Translations under genes and position numbers: made by a program | DNA from: CAZJVD01 sp964549505 | GTDB lineage: Bacteria; Bdellovibrionota; UBA1018; CAZJVD01 | DNA: 64,000 bases | Assembly: GCA_964549505.1 (NCBI GenBank) | Contig: CAZJVD010000008.1 | Location: 1-64,000, forward strand | Reading direction: 5' to 3' | Shown here: positions 1 to 8,282 of the stretch, in pieces | How the letters are laid out: each line of letters starts with the position of its first letter | Position numbering within the stretch: position 1 is the first letter of the stretch | Notes under the pieces: model-generated | What the model saw: only the letters and a program-made list of their open reading frames with translations | Database searches by the model: none | Told to the model about the DNA's origin: nothing

Positions 1-3
1 CGG

Positions 4-1002
4 CTAGCCTCTAAATCGTGAGGATTCGAGTGCTCCAAAGAAGGGGCCAACGTCACCCGCCTCTTGGGCCGCAAGTTCGATTCGCTCAAAAGATCTTTTA
101 AATGCGTCAGAGAACTTATTTGAAAGACTCTCGATTAAGCCTTGCTCTCTTAGCTTTCGTAGCACGTTAGCTTGTATCGCAGTTCGAGCGGGGTCGTTGT
201 AGTGGTGCTTATAAAAGTACCATATCACTTGAGAGAGGCCTTCATCTGCAAGGGTGCTGAATGACTTCAGCGTCAACAGAACTTGTCCTGGAGGAATTTT
301 ATTTGAACTCTTGAACTCCACAGAAACTATAGGTGTCTCTGTGCCATGGGTGGCAGAAACGACTGTTGTTGGCTCAGACGTTACAAGTTTCTTCGTGCGA
401 CCCTGGCGTTTTGCTGAACGCTTCCCTTGCTCTAGCAACAGAAATAAATATCCGCTGCGAGGACGGATACTTGAGCTTTTTGGGATCGTAGGAATGAATG
501 GTTGTCTAATGTTCACCCATCCAAAGGAAACGTCGTCACTAAGCAAACGCCACCACTGCCACCACTCAACAAGATTTTTTGATTTCAGTTCTTTTTCCAG
601 AACCTCTGCGCTTCTTGGCTTAAATTTCGATGTCTGAATAAAGCGTTTGAACTCGGAAGAACACAAAAACTGCTGCGCAATGAATGTCATCGCGTAGTCA
701 TCTGACTGTGTCTTTAGCTTCAATTTTGCAGAATCTAAGGCCATACGAAGATCTGCAATGAGACTTGGTTTGGTGATCTTTTCCTGAATAGTACTTATGA
801 CTACCTTCTTGTAATTCCCCTTTAATTGAACTTTTGAAAGAGAGAAACGAATGGTCCAGATCTCTTTTGTTGATCTCGAAGATACCACGCTTGCAGACAC
901 GCGGAGGCGTTCATTGCCGTAACAATTTACCCATTTTTGGTATTGGGATTTTATTTTGTTTCTTGCTGAGCGCCCGGGCTTAGCGGATGGTTTATTATTC
1001 AT
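4..1002 (-). CDS. Hypothetical protein of unknown family
   Basis: I do not recognise this family. The protein of about 330 residues begins with a very basic stretch (many K/R in the first 35 residues) and has no signal peptide or membrane segment, so it is probably cytoplasmic and may bind nucleic acid (inference). A TTG at 1032 would add ten residues; I chose the ATG at 1002, although neither has a clear ribosome binding site. A Trp-rich motif (EWWQWWRLL) lies in the middle. The gene faces the same way as the following unknown genes at 1087-2309 but is separated from them by about 85 bp. AT-rich codon use suggests accessory DNA. Confidence 0.55.
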   Translation of the reverse strand: MNNKPSAKPGRSARNKIKSQYQKWVNCYGNERLRVSASVVSSRSTKEIWTIRFSLSKVQLKGNYKKVVISTIQEKITKPSLIADLRMALDSAKLKLKTQSDDYAMTFIAQQFLCSSEFKRFIQTSKFKPRSAEVLEKELKSKNLVEWWQWWRLLSDDVSFGWVNIRQPFIPTIPKSSSIRPRSGYLFLLLEQGKRSAKRQGRTKKLVTSEPTTVVSATHGTETPIVSVEFKSSNKIPPGQVLLTLKSFSTLADEGLSQVIWYFYKHHYNDPARTAIQANVLRKLREQGLIESLSNKFSDAFKRSFERIELAAQEAGDVGPFFGALESSRFRG

Positions 1003-1086
1003 AGAATCTGAGTATTTAATTTTAATACTCAATTTCGATTCTATAAACTCAGCAGTTTTTGCCGACCTTGCAATTCAAATAGATTT

Positions 1087-2112
1087 CTAGTGTTTGAAGC
1101 CGTAGAAATATTCATCGAGCGAGATCGCATAAGCCCAGGCATCTTCTGGAATGAATACGTCTTCCCACTCGATTTCCGTTAGCCGTTGGCCGCCGCACAG
1201 TCGGTGCGTAATTGAAGCGGCCCCGCGCCATAGACGAGCACTCACGAGGCCGCTCATCCGAAGGTCAATCCGTCCGGACGCAGCCCGAAAGTCTTTGGCG
1301 TAGTCTCGCCAGATCGCCTTCGTAATCTGGTAACCCCCGGTCACATGGTTGTCTGCGTAGTACGAACGCGAGCGTGGTATAAGAATGGTTTCTTTGGAGC
1401 GGTCTTTATTGATGTAGTAGCGGAATGAAGACCCCTTGGCATTGCCTGCCAGCACTGTTTCGAGAAAGATCATAGCTTCGTAGCTGCGTTTTGGTTTTAG
1501 GGAGAATGCGATTTCTAGTTCTCGAATACGCCGAGCCTGATCCCACTCCCGAAAGAAGTCCCAAAACTCCTTTCGATTGAGCTTGCTGCTTTTTATCCAA
1601 AAGACGATGGCGTAGGCGGTAACAAAGTCCCGATTTTTGCACATCTCATCAATGGCTTCAGGTAATGAATGAATCTCGTCATTCTGAAACTTTTGCAGGC
1701 CTTTACCCCAACGGACGATGTGGTGAAGTCGATAGTGGCATAGCTCCCACTTTTTTATTGTTACGCAGAACGCGGTGATCGCCTGATCAAGGCGCCACTT
1801 GCGTTGTTTCAACTTAATCCAGAGCTGAATATCTGTGGACTCTTCAAGACATGCCTTCTCTAGGTAGTGCAGAACCGCTTCTACGCTGAACATTTCTGCC
1901 AAAAGCGATCCCCACGCATTGGCCAAATCAATATTGCCGAGCCGCAGCTCTTTGTGAAAACCACTGTAGGCCTCATAGATTGCGGTACGGGATTTACTCA
2001 GAAATGAATGAGCCCGTTTTAAGTGCCCACAGGTTTTTACCCCGCAAGCACAATAGTTTCGTTCTCGATCTACTGGATAAACCGCCCCTGATTCGTCTTC
2101 GACCAGGATCAT
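1087..2112 (-). CDS. Hypothetical protein, weakly MgsA-C-terminal-like
   Basis: The 341-residue protein has a cysteine/histidine cluster near the N-terminus (CACGVKTCGH, about residues 22-31) that could bind a metal. It is followed by a helical stretch around residues 50-90 (FHKELRLGNIDLANAWGSLL, then a leucine-rich helix). That helix pattern recalls the C-terminal domain of MgsA/RarA-type AAA+ proteins that is also found alone in phage and plasmid proteins; this is pattern recognition only and uncertain. No P-loop is visible, so it would not be an ATPase. Its start codon overlaps the stop of the upstream 66-aa gene by 4 bp (ATGA), so the two are translationally coupled. Confidence 0.6.
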   Translation of the reverse strand: MILVEDESGAVYPVDRERNYCACGVKTCGHLKRAHSFLSKSRTAIYEAYSGFHKELRLGNIDLANAWGSLLAEMFSVEAVLHYLEKACLEESTDIQLWIKLKQRKWRLDQAITAFCVTIKKWELCHYRLHHIVRWGKGLQKFQNDEIHSLPEAIDEMCKNRDFVTAYAIVFWIKSSKLNRKEFWDFFREWDQARRIRELEIAFSLKPKRSYEAMIFLETVLAGNAKGSSFRYYINKDRSKETILIPRSRSYYADNHVTGGYQITKAIWRDYAKDFRAASGRIDLRMSGLVSARLWRGAASITHRLCGGQRLTEIEWEDVFIPEDAWAYAISLDEYFYGFKH

Positions 2113-2309
2113 TGAGTAACGGCCAATTCTTTAAGCCGTGACTCCCGAGCGATGATTCGCTCATCGACGCGACGCATTTTATTTGCGAGTTGTTCGCGGC
2201 GTTTTTTGTTTCGCTCAATGGATTCTCGAATGCGCTCGGGCGAATACCTCAAGAAGCGTTTTTCGTATCCGACATTAGGTAGATTTTTAACGATTTGAGC
2301 CGTAGCCAT
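2109..2309 (-). CDS. Small basic coiled-coil protein
   Basis: This 66-residue protein is rich in Arg, Lys and Glu from residue 20 on and looks like one long amphipathic helix (RNKKRREQLANKMRRVDER), so it probably forms a coiled coil. A good ribosome binding site (GGAGG about 5-9 bases before ATG) supports the start. It overlaps the downstream 341-aa gene by 4 bp and is the first gene of that two-gene unit. Function unknown; partnership with the 341-aa protein is inferred from coupling only. Confidence 0.6.
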   Translation of the reverse strand: MATAQIVKNLPNVGYEKRFLRYSPERIRESIERNKKRREQLANKMRRVDERIIARESRLKELAVTQ

Positions 2310-2384
2310 ATTTTCCTCCGAATTTGTTAAATTACGGAGAAACGCTACCGCCTAGTTTCTTTGCATTCGATTCTTTATAACTAA

Positions 2385-2405
2385 GATTTTGCAGACGTTT
2401 GCAAA
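2385..2405 (+). repeat. Dyad direct repeat, copy 1
   Basis: Contains TTTGCAGACGTTTGCAAA at 2388-2405, an imperfect palindrome with inverted TTTGCA/TGCAAA arms around the 6-bp spacer GACGTT. The same sequence recurs at 4961-4978 and, as a 17-bp match, at 14025-14041, all in the same orientation. Copies 1 and 2 share 21 bp (2385-2405 and 4958-4978); the flanks do not match. It sits between the gene pair at 1087-2309 and the IS5-like gene at 2509. Confidence 0.8.
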
Positions 2406-2463
2406 GAATGAGGTTGGTATTAAATTCTATCGCCAATGATCAAGCCACGAAAACAAAATCGAC

Positions 2464-2490
2464 AGACTTAAATTCTGAATTTTTAAGTCT
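2464..2490 (-). terminator. Hairpin after the IS5-like gene
   Basis: Perfect 9-bp inverted repeat AGACTTAAA/TTTAAGTCT with a 9-nt loop, lying 18 bp beyond the stop of the minus-strand gene at 2509. The following minus-strand sequence is T-rich (GATTTTGTTTTCG), so it is probably an intrinsic terminator. Confidence 0.5.
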
Positions 2491-2508
2491 AAATAATGGG
2501 AGAGTTGA

Positions 2509-2967
2509 TTACCGTAGGAAGAGGTCGATTTTTTTAATCCATCGCCAGTTTATTTGGCCAGGTGGATAAAGGTGAGGGATTTTGGCCGATTTAATCTTTT
2601 TGAAAACCCCCTTCTTTTCCCACAAGCGGCGATACTTCCAAACAGTAGATGCCGAAATGATTTCGTTACCCAAAAAAATATCTGGGGTTTCCTGAAGGTA
2701 AACCGTTGTCAAAACTGCCTCAGCGATAAGTCTTTTTGATGCACTGGGGCGGCCTCGTTTATTAATTGGAACATCGGGGATTCGATCTTTGATCGCCTCC
2801 CAAACAACGTCCGGCATTTTGATTGGAAAGGATGGCGTAGGATCTGTAGAAGTCTTATTTTCTTGCTCATACGCATTAAAAAAAGTTTCGCGTAAGCCTT
2901 TTAGCAAGCCGAGAGTTTCGCCGTATTGCTCTTCTATTGATTTCAATAAGTTATCAGGATCACTCAT
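2509..2967 (-). CDS. IS5-type transposase N-terminal (DUF4096-like) DNA-binding protein
   Basis: The protein of about 152 residues carries, at roughly residues 50-125, the layout of the DUF4096 domain at the N-terminus of IS5-family transposases: a W..I.D.IP opening, a GRP motif (KRGRPSASKR), a helix-turn-helix, and STVWKYRRLWEKKGVF. The DDE catalytic domain is absent, so it cannot transpose. It may be a remnant or a domesticated regulator. ATG at 2967 has an AGGTG ribosome binding site; a GTG two codons upstream is less likely. The AGTGCTAA/TTAGCACT repeats just upstream could be its operators (inference). Confidence 0.55.
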   Translation of the reverse strand: MSDPDNLLKSIEEQYGETLGLLKGLRETFFNAYEQENKTSTDPTPSFPIKMPDVVWEAIKDRIPDVPINKRGRPSASKRLIAEAVLTTVYLQETPDIFLGNEIISASTVWKYRRLWEKKGVFKKIKSAKIPHLYPPGQINWRWIKKIDLFLR

Positions 2968-2982
2968 GAGCACCTGCTAAAA

Positions 2983-3055
2983 TTAGTGCTAAAAGACTGC
3001 TAATTAGCACTTTGCATGGATAATTTATCACTCCGATTATCATGAAATTAGCACT
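2983..3055. promoter_or_regulatory. Operator-like repeats TTAGCACT
   Basis: Three copies of an 8-10 bp element flank the start of the IS5-like gene: TTAGTGCTAA at 2983-2992 and, inverted, AATTAGCACT at 3002-3011 and 3046-3055. The first two form a dyad centred near 2997. The third overlaps the stop codon of the MORN gene at 3048. The spacing and symmetry suggest a binding site for a dimeric regulator, possibly the adjacent DNA-binding protein. Confidence 0.5.
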
Positions 3056-3422
3056 CCCCAATGTTCGTCGGTGCAATGCGCATTAGGTGTTGGAAAGTAT
3101 TTTGGAAGCTCTCAATAAGACTATCAAGATCACTCAAATTCTTGTCGTTTAAGAATTTATTGTGAGCCCTGGTTTGAACGGCTCCATTTTTATACTTCAC
3201 TGTAAATACGATGCCGCGCTTCCAATCTACTTCGGTCCAAGAACCAGATTTCTTTCCAGCCTTGTAAGTTCCTCGTTCCTCAAGACGTCCGTACTCATTG
3301 AATCGTGTCCAAGGCCCAACCCTTAACCCGCTTTTGGAGTCGAGATGACCGACCTCTTTTTGCAGTCCATTCGGATGCGTTGAGAGGAACTTTTTTGTCG
3401 GCGTTGTTTTTGCGGCCTTCAT
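3048..3422 (-). CDS. Small MORN-repeat protein
   Basis: This 124-residue protein has MORN/YwqK-like repeats in residues 12-85, with the alternating pattern of G..W...N..G.....Y..G...G.W (GPWTRFNEYGRLEERGTY, then GKKSGSWTEV). The tail is helical and shows no repeats. No signal peptide, so it is probably cytoplasmic, unlike the secreted MORN protein encoded next to it. MORN-type repeats usually mediate protein or membrane contact; the role here is unknown. Confidence 0.6.
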   Translation of the reverse strand: MKAAKTTPTKKFLSTHPNGLQKEVGHLDSKSGLRVGPWTRFNEYGRLEERGTYKAGKKSGSWTEVDWKRGIVFTVKYKNGAVQTRAHNKFLNDKNLSDLDSLIESFQNTFQHLMRIAPTNIGEC

Positions 3423-3478
3423 GCTCTCAGAATACCACTCCGCAATCTAAGAGTGAATTCTGTTGAGATGTTGGATGC

Positions 3479-4492
3479 CTATTTATTAGCGATTGGAATT
3501 TCTGAGACTAGCTCGAAGTTTGGAAGATTCGCGTCAACACTTGATATGCTGCGCAGCGACTGAATCTTTACGGCAGTCGTTCCCAATGACTTTAATTTGA
3601 ATCCAATAATCGAGTCGCCAATACGCACTTCGTATCCCGCAAAGGGTGCGGTCGTGGTCTTTAGTTTATTTCTATCTTTTACGGTAACCACAATAAGGCA
3701 TGAGTTCTTTAGTCCGGCTTCACCTGCATTCGCGGTTCCTTCAATTAAGAGCCGAACTGGATTCTGAGAAATCACAGCCGCAATTTTATAATAGCTGTCG
3801 TCAGCGCGAAAGAGTTGGCCCTTCTTAGGAATCCACTTGGTGTTCATGACACCGCCAGATTGTAGACTTTGGAGCTGAGCGCGGTAGCAGGGGTTGAATA
3901 CTCCTTCGGTGAGCGCAATTCCTTGGGCTGAGTTTAGTTGGGCTACATACTGCTTAAATTTCTTCTCAGCCGCCGCAAAGTCTCCTTTTGCAATTAGCTT
4001 TCCCTCTAAAGAGTAGAAGGCCCATTCGCCGAAAGGTTTATCATTACGCTTTTTTCCCTCATTCGCTTTGGCGCCACTTTCGTAATACTCAGCCGTTTGA
4101 ACTACGCCATCAGACAGGTGCTCTTCTGTTTGCTCAATTTGGCCGTTCTTGTGCCAGTAAGTCCACTTGCCGCACTTGATGTCGTTGCACATCGGTCCCT
4201 CAGCGCCTTTTTTTCCACCAGTATTGGGATGAAGTGCGATCCAAGTACCTGTAGCTTTGCCACTCTCGTATTGGCCGATCTCAGATTTCTCGACGCGTGA
4301 AGAGTAAACGGCATAGGGCCCATGTTTTACCACAGCACCGTTTACTGTTTTTGCGCAGAATTCTAAATGTTCAGCAGTGATGTCACCTTCGGTCTCACGT
4401 TGGGTGCCTTCAGGACAGACTAGGTTTCCTGCATTGGCGCTGATGGTTCCCAAAAAGACTAGAACTGATGCAATGATCGTTTGAAGTTTCAT
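3479..4492 (-). CDS. Secreted MORN-repeat protein
   Basis: The mature region of this protein of about 337 residues follows a clear signal peptide (MKLQTIIASVLVFLGTISANA). Residues 55-160 hold several MORN/YwqK-type repeats (GTWIALHPNTGGKKGAEG, CGKWTYWHKNGQIEQ, FGEWAFYSLEGKLIAKG). The C-terminal ~150 residues are an unrecognised beta-rich domain. I place the start at 4492, not at an upstream ATG at 4537, because the signal peptide begins there, a GAGGTGG ribosome binding site precedes it, and it forms an ATGA overlap with the upstream XRE gene. It is therefore translationally coupled to that regulator. Confidence 0.7.
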   Translation of the reverse strand: MKLQTIIASVLVFLGTISANAGNLVCPEGTQRETEGDITAEHLEFCAKTVNGAVVKHGPYAVYSSRVEKSEIGQYESGKATGTWIALHPNTGGKKGAEGPMCNDIKCGKWTYWHKNGQIEQTEEHLSDGVVQTAEYYESGAKANEGKKRNDKPFGEWAFYSLEGKLIAKGDFAAAEKKFKQYVAQLNSAQGIALTEGVFNPCYRAQLQSLQSGGVMNTKWIPKKGQLFRADDSYYKIAAVISQNPVRLLIEGTANAGEAGLKNSCLIVVTVKDRNKLKTTTAPFAGYEVRIGDSIIGFKLKSLGTTAVKIQSLRSISSVDANLPNFELVSEIPIANK

Positions 4493-4821
4493 TTTCCACC
4501 TCGTTTTGGAGTGAGGCGCATCAGGCGGACCTTGCACAGGCCCTCGAATATTTCCGACTCATTATAATGTTCTTCGATGTGAAGGACTTCGGTTTCAACG
4601 TGACCGAAAAGAAGATGCTCAAAAGAGACACCAAGAACCTTTGCTAGCTTTTTCACAGCAAGAAGTTCATGGGGCACTCGGCCCTCCATCCAACTTTGAA
4701 TAACCGAAACACGGACCTCCGCCATTGCAGCTAGTTGCTTCAATGTCAGTCCTCGCTCATCAGCGATATTTCTAAGCACTCGTGCGAGCGCGATGTTTTC
4801 GGTCTTTCTTTTACGCACCAT
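4489..4821 (-). CDS. XRE-family transcriptional regulator
   Basis: This 110-residue protein has a Cro/C1-type helix-turn-helix at about residues 10-65 (ALARVLRNIADERGLTLKQL, then SVIQSWMEGRVPHE and KLAKVLGVSFEHLLFG). The C-terminal 40 residues are unrelated to the fold and may serve dimerisation or ligand sensing. Its stop overlaps the start of the secreted MORN gene by 4 bp, so it probably regulates its own two-gene operon. Confidence 0.8.
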   Translation of the reverse strand: MVRKRKTENIALARVLRNIADERGLTLKQLAAMAEVRVSVIQSWMEGRVPHELLAVKKLAKVLGVSFEHLLFGHVETEVLHIEEHYNESEIFEGLCKVRLMRLTPKRGGK

Positions 4822-4957
4822 ACTCTATGGAATCTTCGGCTGAAGAAATTGCCTACTAAATAGGTTTCCATAGTTTTGTTGTTTATTACGATACTTCGTT
4901 TCTCCGTATTCGTGACGAGAGATTCAATTACGAATGTTCGTACCCATTGGAGAAGTG

Positions 4958-4981
4958 GATTTTGCAGACGTTTGCAAAATC
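4958..4981 (+). repeat. Dyad direct repeat, copy 2
   Basis: The most symmetrical copy: GATTTTGCA (4958-4966), spacer GACGTT, TGCAAAATC (4973-4981), a perfect 9-bp dyad around 6 bp. It lies about 105 bp from the end of the serine recombinase gene. The rest of the gap (4822-5086) is AT-rich with no gene that I can support. Confidence 0.8.
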
Positions 4982-5086
4982 CGTTTATAAAAGATTTGGA
5001 TTATAAACGCGATAGAAACGTGATGAGGCGAAGCTTTTACGTTTTGTATCGTTCTGTTTTTGAACGATTTTTTGTGCCGTAAATTT

Positions 5087-5731
5087 CTACGTTTTTTGAA
5101 CAGAGGTTTCGCGGTGAGATTTTAAGATCATTGAAATCTTCGCAAGGCTTACGCGACCATTTAGATGTTTTCGGATAGCCCTATAAGAGAGACCAGAATC
5201 ACGAAGCGCGATTACCTCAGTCACAATTGATTGATCTAATTCGGGCCGCCCTGCACGCCATCCGCTACCTGTCTGCTGCGCCGTTAGTTTTTTTACCGCG
5301 AGAGCTGTTTTAATACGCTGACTGATCCACTCCCGCTCAAGTTGACTCATGATCCCGATGAGAGCGATGCAGGCGCGGCCCATGGGTGATCCGAAATCAA
5401 GGGACTCTCTAATTGAAACGACCGTTATGCCAAGGGCATCTAGTTCGTGTAACAGATTGAGTAAATGCCGTAGATCACGGCCAAGTCGATCCAATGCATA
5501 TATGATGACGACCTTGAATTTTCCCTGTCGAGCCTGCTTAACAAGCTCATCAAGTGCTTTTCGTTTTTCAGTCGGCGTCGTTCCACTGATTCGATCTACA
5601 TATTCAGCAACTAGCGTGTAGCCCCGGCTCTTTGCAATATCGCGTATTGGAACAAGTTGATGCTCCGGATCTTGTCCCTGAAGAACCGTACTCACTCGGG
5701 CGTAAGCGACTGATTTTATCGTCGTGTCCAT
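5087..5731 (-). CDS. Small serine recombinase (resolvase/invertase family)
   Basis: This 214-residue protein is a complete small serine recombinase. The catalytic serine lies in YARVSTVLQGQDPEHQL (residue ~14), the conserved arginine motif is LDRLGRDLRHL (about residues 80-90), and QLEREWISQRIKTAL forms the long E-helix. A C-terminal helix-turn-helix follows at about residues 165-205 (GLSYRAIRKHLNG). Such enzymes resolve or invert DNA between short dyad sites. The gene ends about 105 bp from the dyad repeat at 4958-4981, and two further copies of that repeat lie in the window, making these repeats candidate sites (inference). No partner transposase is present. Confidence 0.88.
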   Translation of the reverse strand: MDTTIKSVAYARVSTVLQGQDPEHQLVPIRDIAKSRGYTLVAEYVDRISGTTPTEKRKALDELVKQARQGKFKVVIIYALDRLGRDLRHLLNLLHELDALGITVVSIRESLDFGSPMGRACIALIGIMSQLEREWISQRIKTALAVKKLTAQQTGSGWRAGRPELDQSIVTEVIALRDSGLSYRAIRKHLNGRVSLAKISMILKSHRETSVQKT

Positions 5732-5867
5732 GCCGTAAGAGTACGAGACTAAATTCTTGCAAGCAAAACAGTGGCGCTTACTGACTTAGATGCACTCCGG
5801 ACACATGCATGTCCCTCAGTTATTCCTTCGAGAACTTCATGAAATCAAGAGTTTGCCCGAAATATTT

Positions 5868-6233
5868 TTAGCCTTTTTTGATTCCCATTTTATCAAGAAC
5901 GGAATCTACAAAACTCTTTGCTTGCTCTCTTAATTGAGGAAGTTGAGATTCTCCGTGAGAAACTGCTTTGCGCAAAATCTCCGCAATTTCGTTCTTCACT
6001 GACTGGGATGCCGTGGCGAGAGAAGATACCTTGGTTTCTAAAAACTCTGGTAATTGCCAAAAAGGATCATCTTTAGCAAAGAAGCTCTGGAGCTTAGTGT
6101 AGTTGTTTTTCATCTCAACTAAAGTCCGCTGCACTTCAGCAGTGTCTATTGTTTTATTTGAGATTGCGGTTCTAACTTTCTTAGTGAGTTCTACGACTCT
6201 CGAAAAAGCTTCGACCTGTTCTTTATTCGCCAT
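5868..6233 (-). CDS. Helical protein linked to the R-M block
   Basis: The 121-residue protein is predicted helical throughout, with no membrane segment, and contains several Lys/Glu-rich amphipathic stretches. I do not recognise the family. It lies 9 bp downstream of the GHKL-ATPase/nuclease gene, on the same strand, so it is probably the last gene of the methyltransferase-ATPase operon and may be a partner of the ATPase (inference). Confidence 0.65.
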   Translation of the reverse strand: MANKEQVEAFSRVVELTKKVRTAISNKTIDTAEVQRTLVEMKNNYTKLQSFFAKDDPFWQLPEFLETKVSSLATASQSVKNEIAEILRKAVSHGESQLPQLREQAKSFVDSVLDKMGIKKG

Positions 6234-6242
6234 ATGCGCCTC

Positions 6243-8273
6243 TCAAATCAGTGGTGTTGTCGGAAGCTGCAGCTTCTCAAACAGGATACGATTTCGTTTT
6301 TGCGCATCATCTAACATTTTGTCGTAACTTATGACTTCAATATAGGCACGATGGTCTGGGAAAAATCCAAACATACCCCTTCCATCAGGTGTTTCTCGCA
6401 TGGTTTTGCGCAATAGAATCTTCTTCAATAAAGGATCCAATTCACAGACGACATATCCAAAGAAATACGTAGAGTCAGTCGCCTGAATAGGTCTTTCTTT
6501 GCGAGTCTTTGCACGACCTTCCCGAATAAGTTCGATATACTCTAAAATCTGATCTACGGGATTCTTTTGGCCTTCTACGGACGTTTCACAAGGGCGTTTG
6601 AACTCTAAAATTACAATCGACTCATACTTTTCGTGTTCTGGTCGATCATTTAGTGCAATGGGGCGATTGAAGACGATAACATCAGGCTCTTTACGACTTG
6701 TAGAATCTGCCGGCTCGATTTGATTGAGTGGTTTGTCTGAAGCTAAATAATAGTGGTATGAAAGCCGCTCATCAATAATCCAAAGATTTTGATCTTCATA
6801 TCCCACGTCATCTGAGGTGGTACGCATCGGAAAGATAAGTTGATGAATGGCTTCTTCTCGAGCGTGACCATCATCAGCGATTTCCATTCGTTTTTTGAGC
6901 AGCTCCAGAATCAGTCGCCTTTGAACAATATAGCCTGCGAGGTTTGCCTTTCCCTCCTCATTCAATTTTGAAAGAATTTCGGAAGACTTCTGTCTCCATT
7001 CTTCCTTAGCAGATTCATTAACCTCTTCGGACTTTCGCATAAGAGCAGCCATCTCTGCCCGCGTTTTCATTTCCTCTTCAAACTGTAGTCTGCGAAGTGC
7101 TTGGTCTATCTTTACTTTATCTGTCTCATGAATGGCCGCGACAGCATCCGAATTCTTATTGAGCAGATACCTATACTGAGGAGCATCGCTTGAAACAAAG
7201 GACTTAACAGTCTCAATGTTGGCTGTTTTCATCTTGTCGATTTCCGTTGCCATTACCGACCTGGCGATTTTTAAAACTTCTTCGGCAATCTGATCTTTTG
7301 TAACTGCCTCTGGACCGGTTGCCTCTAGGGACCCTGTCTCAGGAAATCGAAACCCATCTCTATCGTCATTTACTATGCTGTTAAGATAGTCAGACTGGAC
7401 AAAAACCTGAAAAGCATACTGGCGCAATTCTTCATCAGTAAATCTTCGAGAAAAAAACGGATCTCTCTTGCCTAGAACAATTTTCTCAGAGACACGCTTA
7501 TCACCGCATAAAAAACCAGTGTGCGCCTGGTTTCCGAGAAAGAATCGGACTCCTGTCGCGTCAAACTGGTTTCCCTTGATTGTGAAGCTGTGCTTGGTCG
7601 TGTGTTTGCCAATGCTTCTTTGGTATAGATCACCGATGTCTTGAGATGCTGCGCCATCACGTATCTTTAGCTTCGGCAATGCACCAGTTACCAAGTAAGC
7701 AATAAAATGCTCCACAACTGCAATGCAAACCTCGTCCAAAGACTTTCTGGTTTTCGACTCATAGTTAATACTGAGAGGCGATAATGTCACAGTTGTATAC
7801 GGGTCAGAGGTCACTTCGATCAGATCATCTTCATCAATTCCAGATGTCGAGAAAGTAAAGTTTCGCTTTTTCTTCTTCGTGGAGCCTGCGAATACGCTTT
7901 CAATCTGAACTTTATCGAAAAATTTCAGCCACGAAAATCTTCCGACACCTTTTCCGCCAATCTGGGCTTTAAAGGTTGAGTCTGCCTCACAGAAAGACTC
8001 CATGTGAAGATCATTGAAACCGACCCCGTTGTCAGTAACTACAAATCCTGTAATTGGCGGTTCTCTATCCGCATTTACACCTTCGAGATCTGACTGTCGT
8101 GGGTTTCTGAGAATCTGAACATCAATCGACCCATTGCCACCACCAGATTCAATTGAATGAATCGAGTTGCTGATGGCCTCATACAAAGCAATAAGAAAAT
8201 CTTTCGCCTTAATCTTCTTAACTCGTCCTTCGATGCTGATATTAAATTTACGTATGGCCATGCAATAGCACAT
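6243..8273 (-). CDS. GHKL (MutL/MORC-like) ATPase fused to PD-(D/E)XK nuclease
   Basis: The N-terminal ~200 residues form a GHKL ATPase. The N-box asparagine lies in FLIALYEAISNSIHSIE, the G1 box is VVTDNGVGFND, and the G2 box is GGKGVGRFSWLKFF. A helical, Glu-rich middle (about 330-500) is likely a coiled coil. The C-terminus carries a PD-(D/E)XK nuclease signature: PDVIVFNRP, then VILEFKRP (about residues 540-575). GHKL proteins of the MutL/MORC type are known companions of C5-methyltransferase restriction systems, where they are thought to act in DNA cleavage. The gene lies 9 bp downstream of the methyltransferase. ATG at 8273 has an AGG ribosome binding site; ATG at 8261 is an alternative. 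Confidence 0.8.
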   Translation of the reverse strand: MCYCMAIRKFNISIEGRVKKIKAKDFLIALYEAISNSIHSIESGGGNGSIDVQILRNPRQSDLEGVNADREPPITGFVVTDNGVGFNDLHMESFCEADSTFKAQIGGKGVGRFSWLKFFDKVQIESVFAGSTKKKKRNFTFSTSGIDEDDLIEVTSDPYTTVTLSPLSINYESKTRKSLDEVCIAVVEHFIAYLVTGALPKLKIRDGAASQDIGDLYQRSIGKHTTKHSFTIKGNQFDATGVRFFLGNQAHTGFLCGDKRVSEKIVLGKRDPFFSRRFTDEELRQYAFQVFVQSDYLNSIVNDDRDGFRFPETGSLEATGPEAVTKDQIAEEVLKIARSVMATEIDKMKTANIETVKSFVSSDAPQYRYLLNKNSDAVAAIHETDKVKIDQALRRLQFEEEMKTRAEMAALMRKSEEVNESAKEEWRQKSSEILSKLNEEGKANLAGYIVQRRLILELLKKRMEIADDGHAREEAIHQLIFPMRTTSDDVGYEDQNLWIIDERLSYHYYLASDKPLNQIEPADSTSRKEPDVIVFNRPIALNDRPEHEKYESIVILEFKRPCETSVEGQKNPVDQILEYIELIREGRAKTRKERPIQATDSTYFFGYVVCELDPLLKKILLRKTMRETPDGRGMFGFFPDHRAYIEVISYDKMLDDAQKRNRILFEKLQLPTTPLI

Positions 8274-8282
8274 TCAACCTGC

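Noticed and set aside
5805..5820. GGACACATGCATGTCC near the recombinase as a resolution site.
   Set aside because: Only 5-bp arms and a single copy; too weak to call next to the much better repeated dyad.
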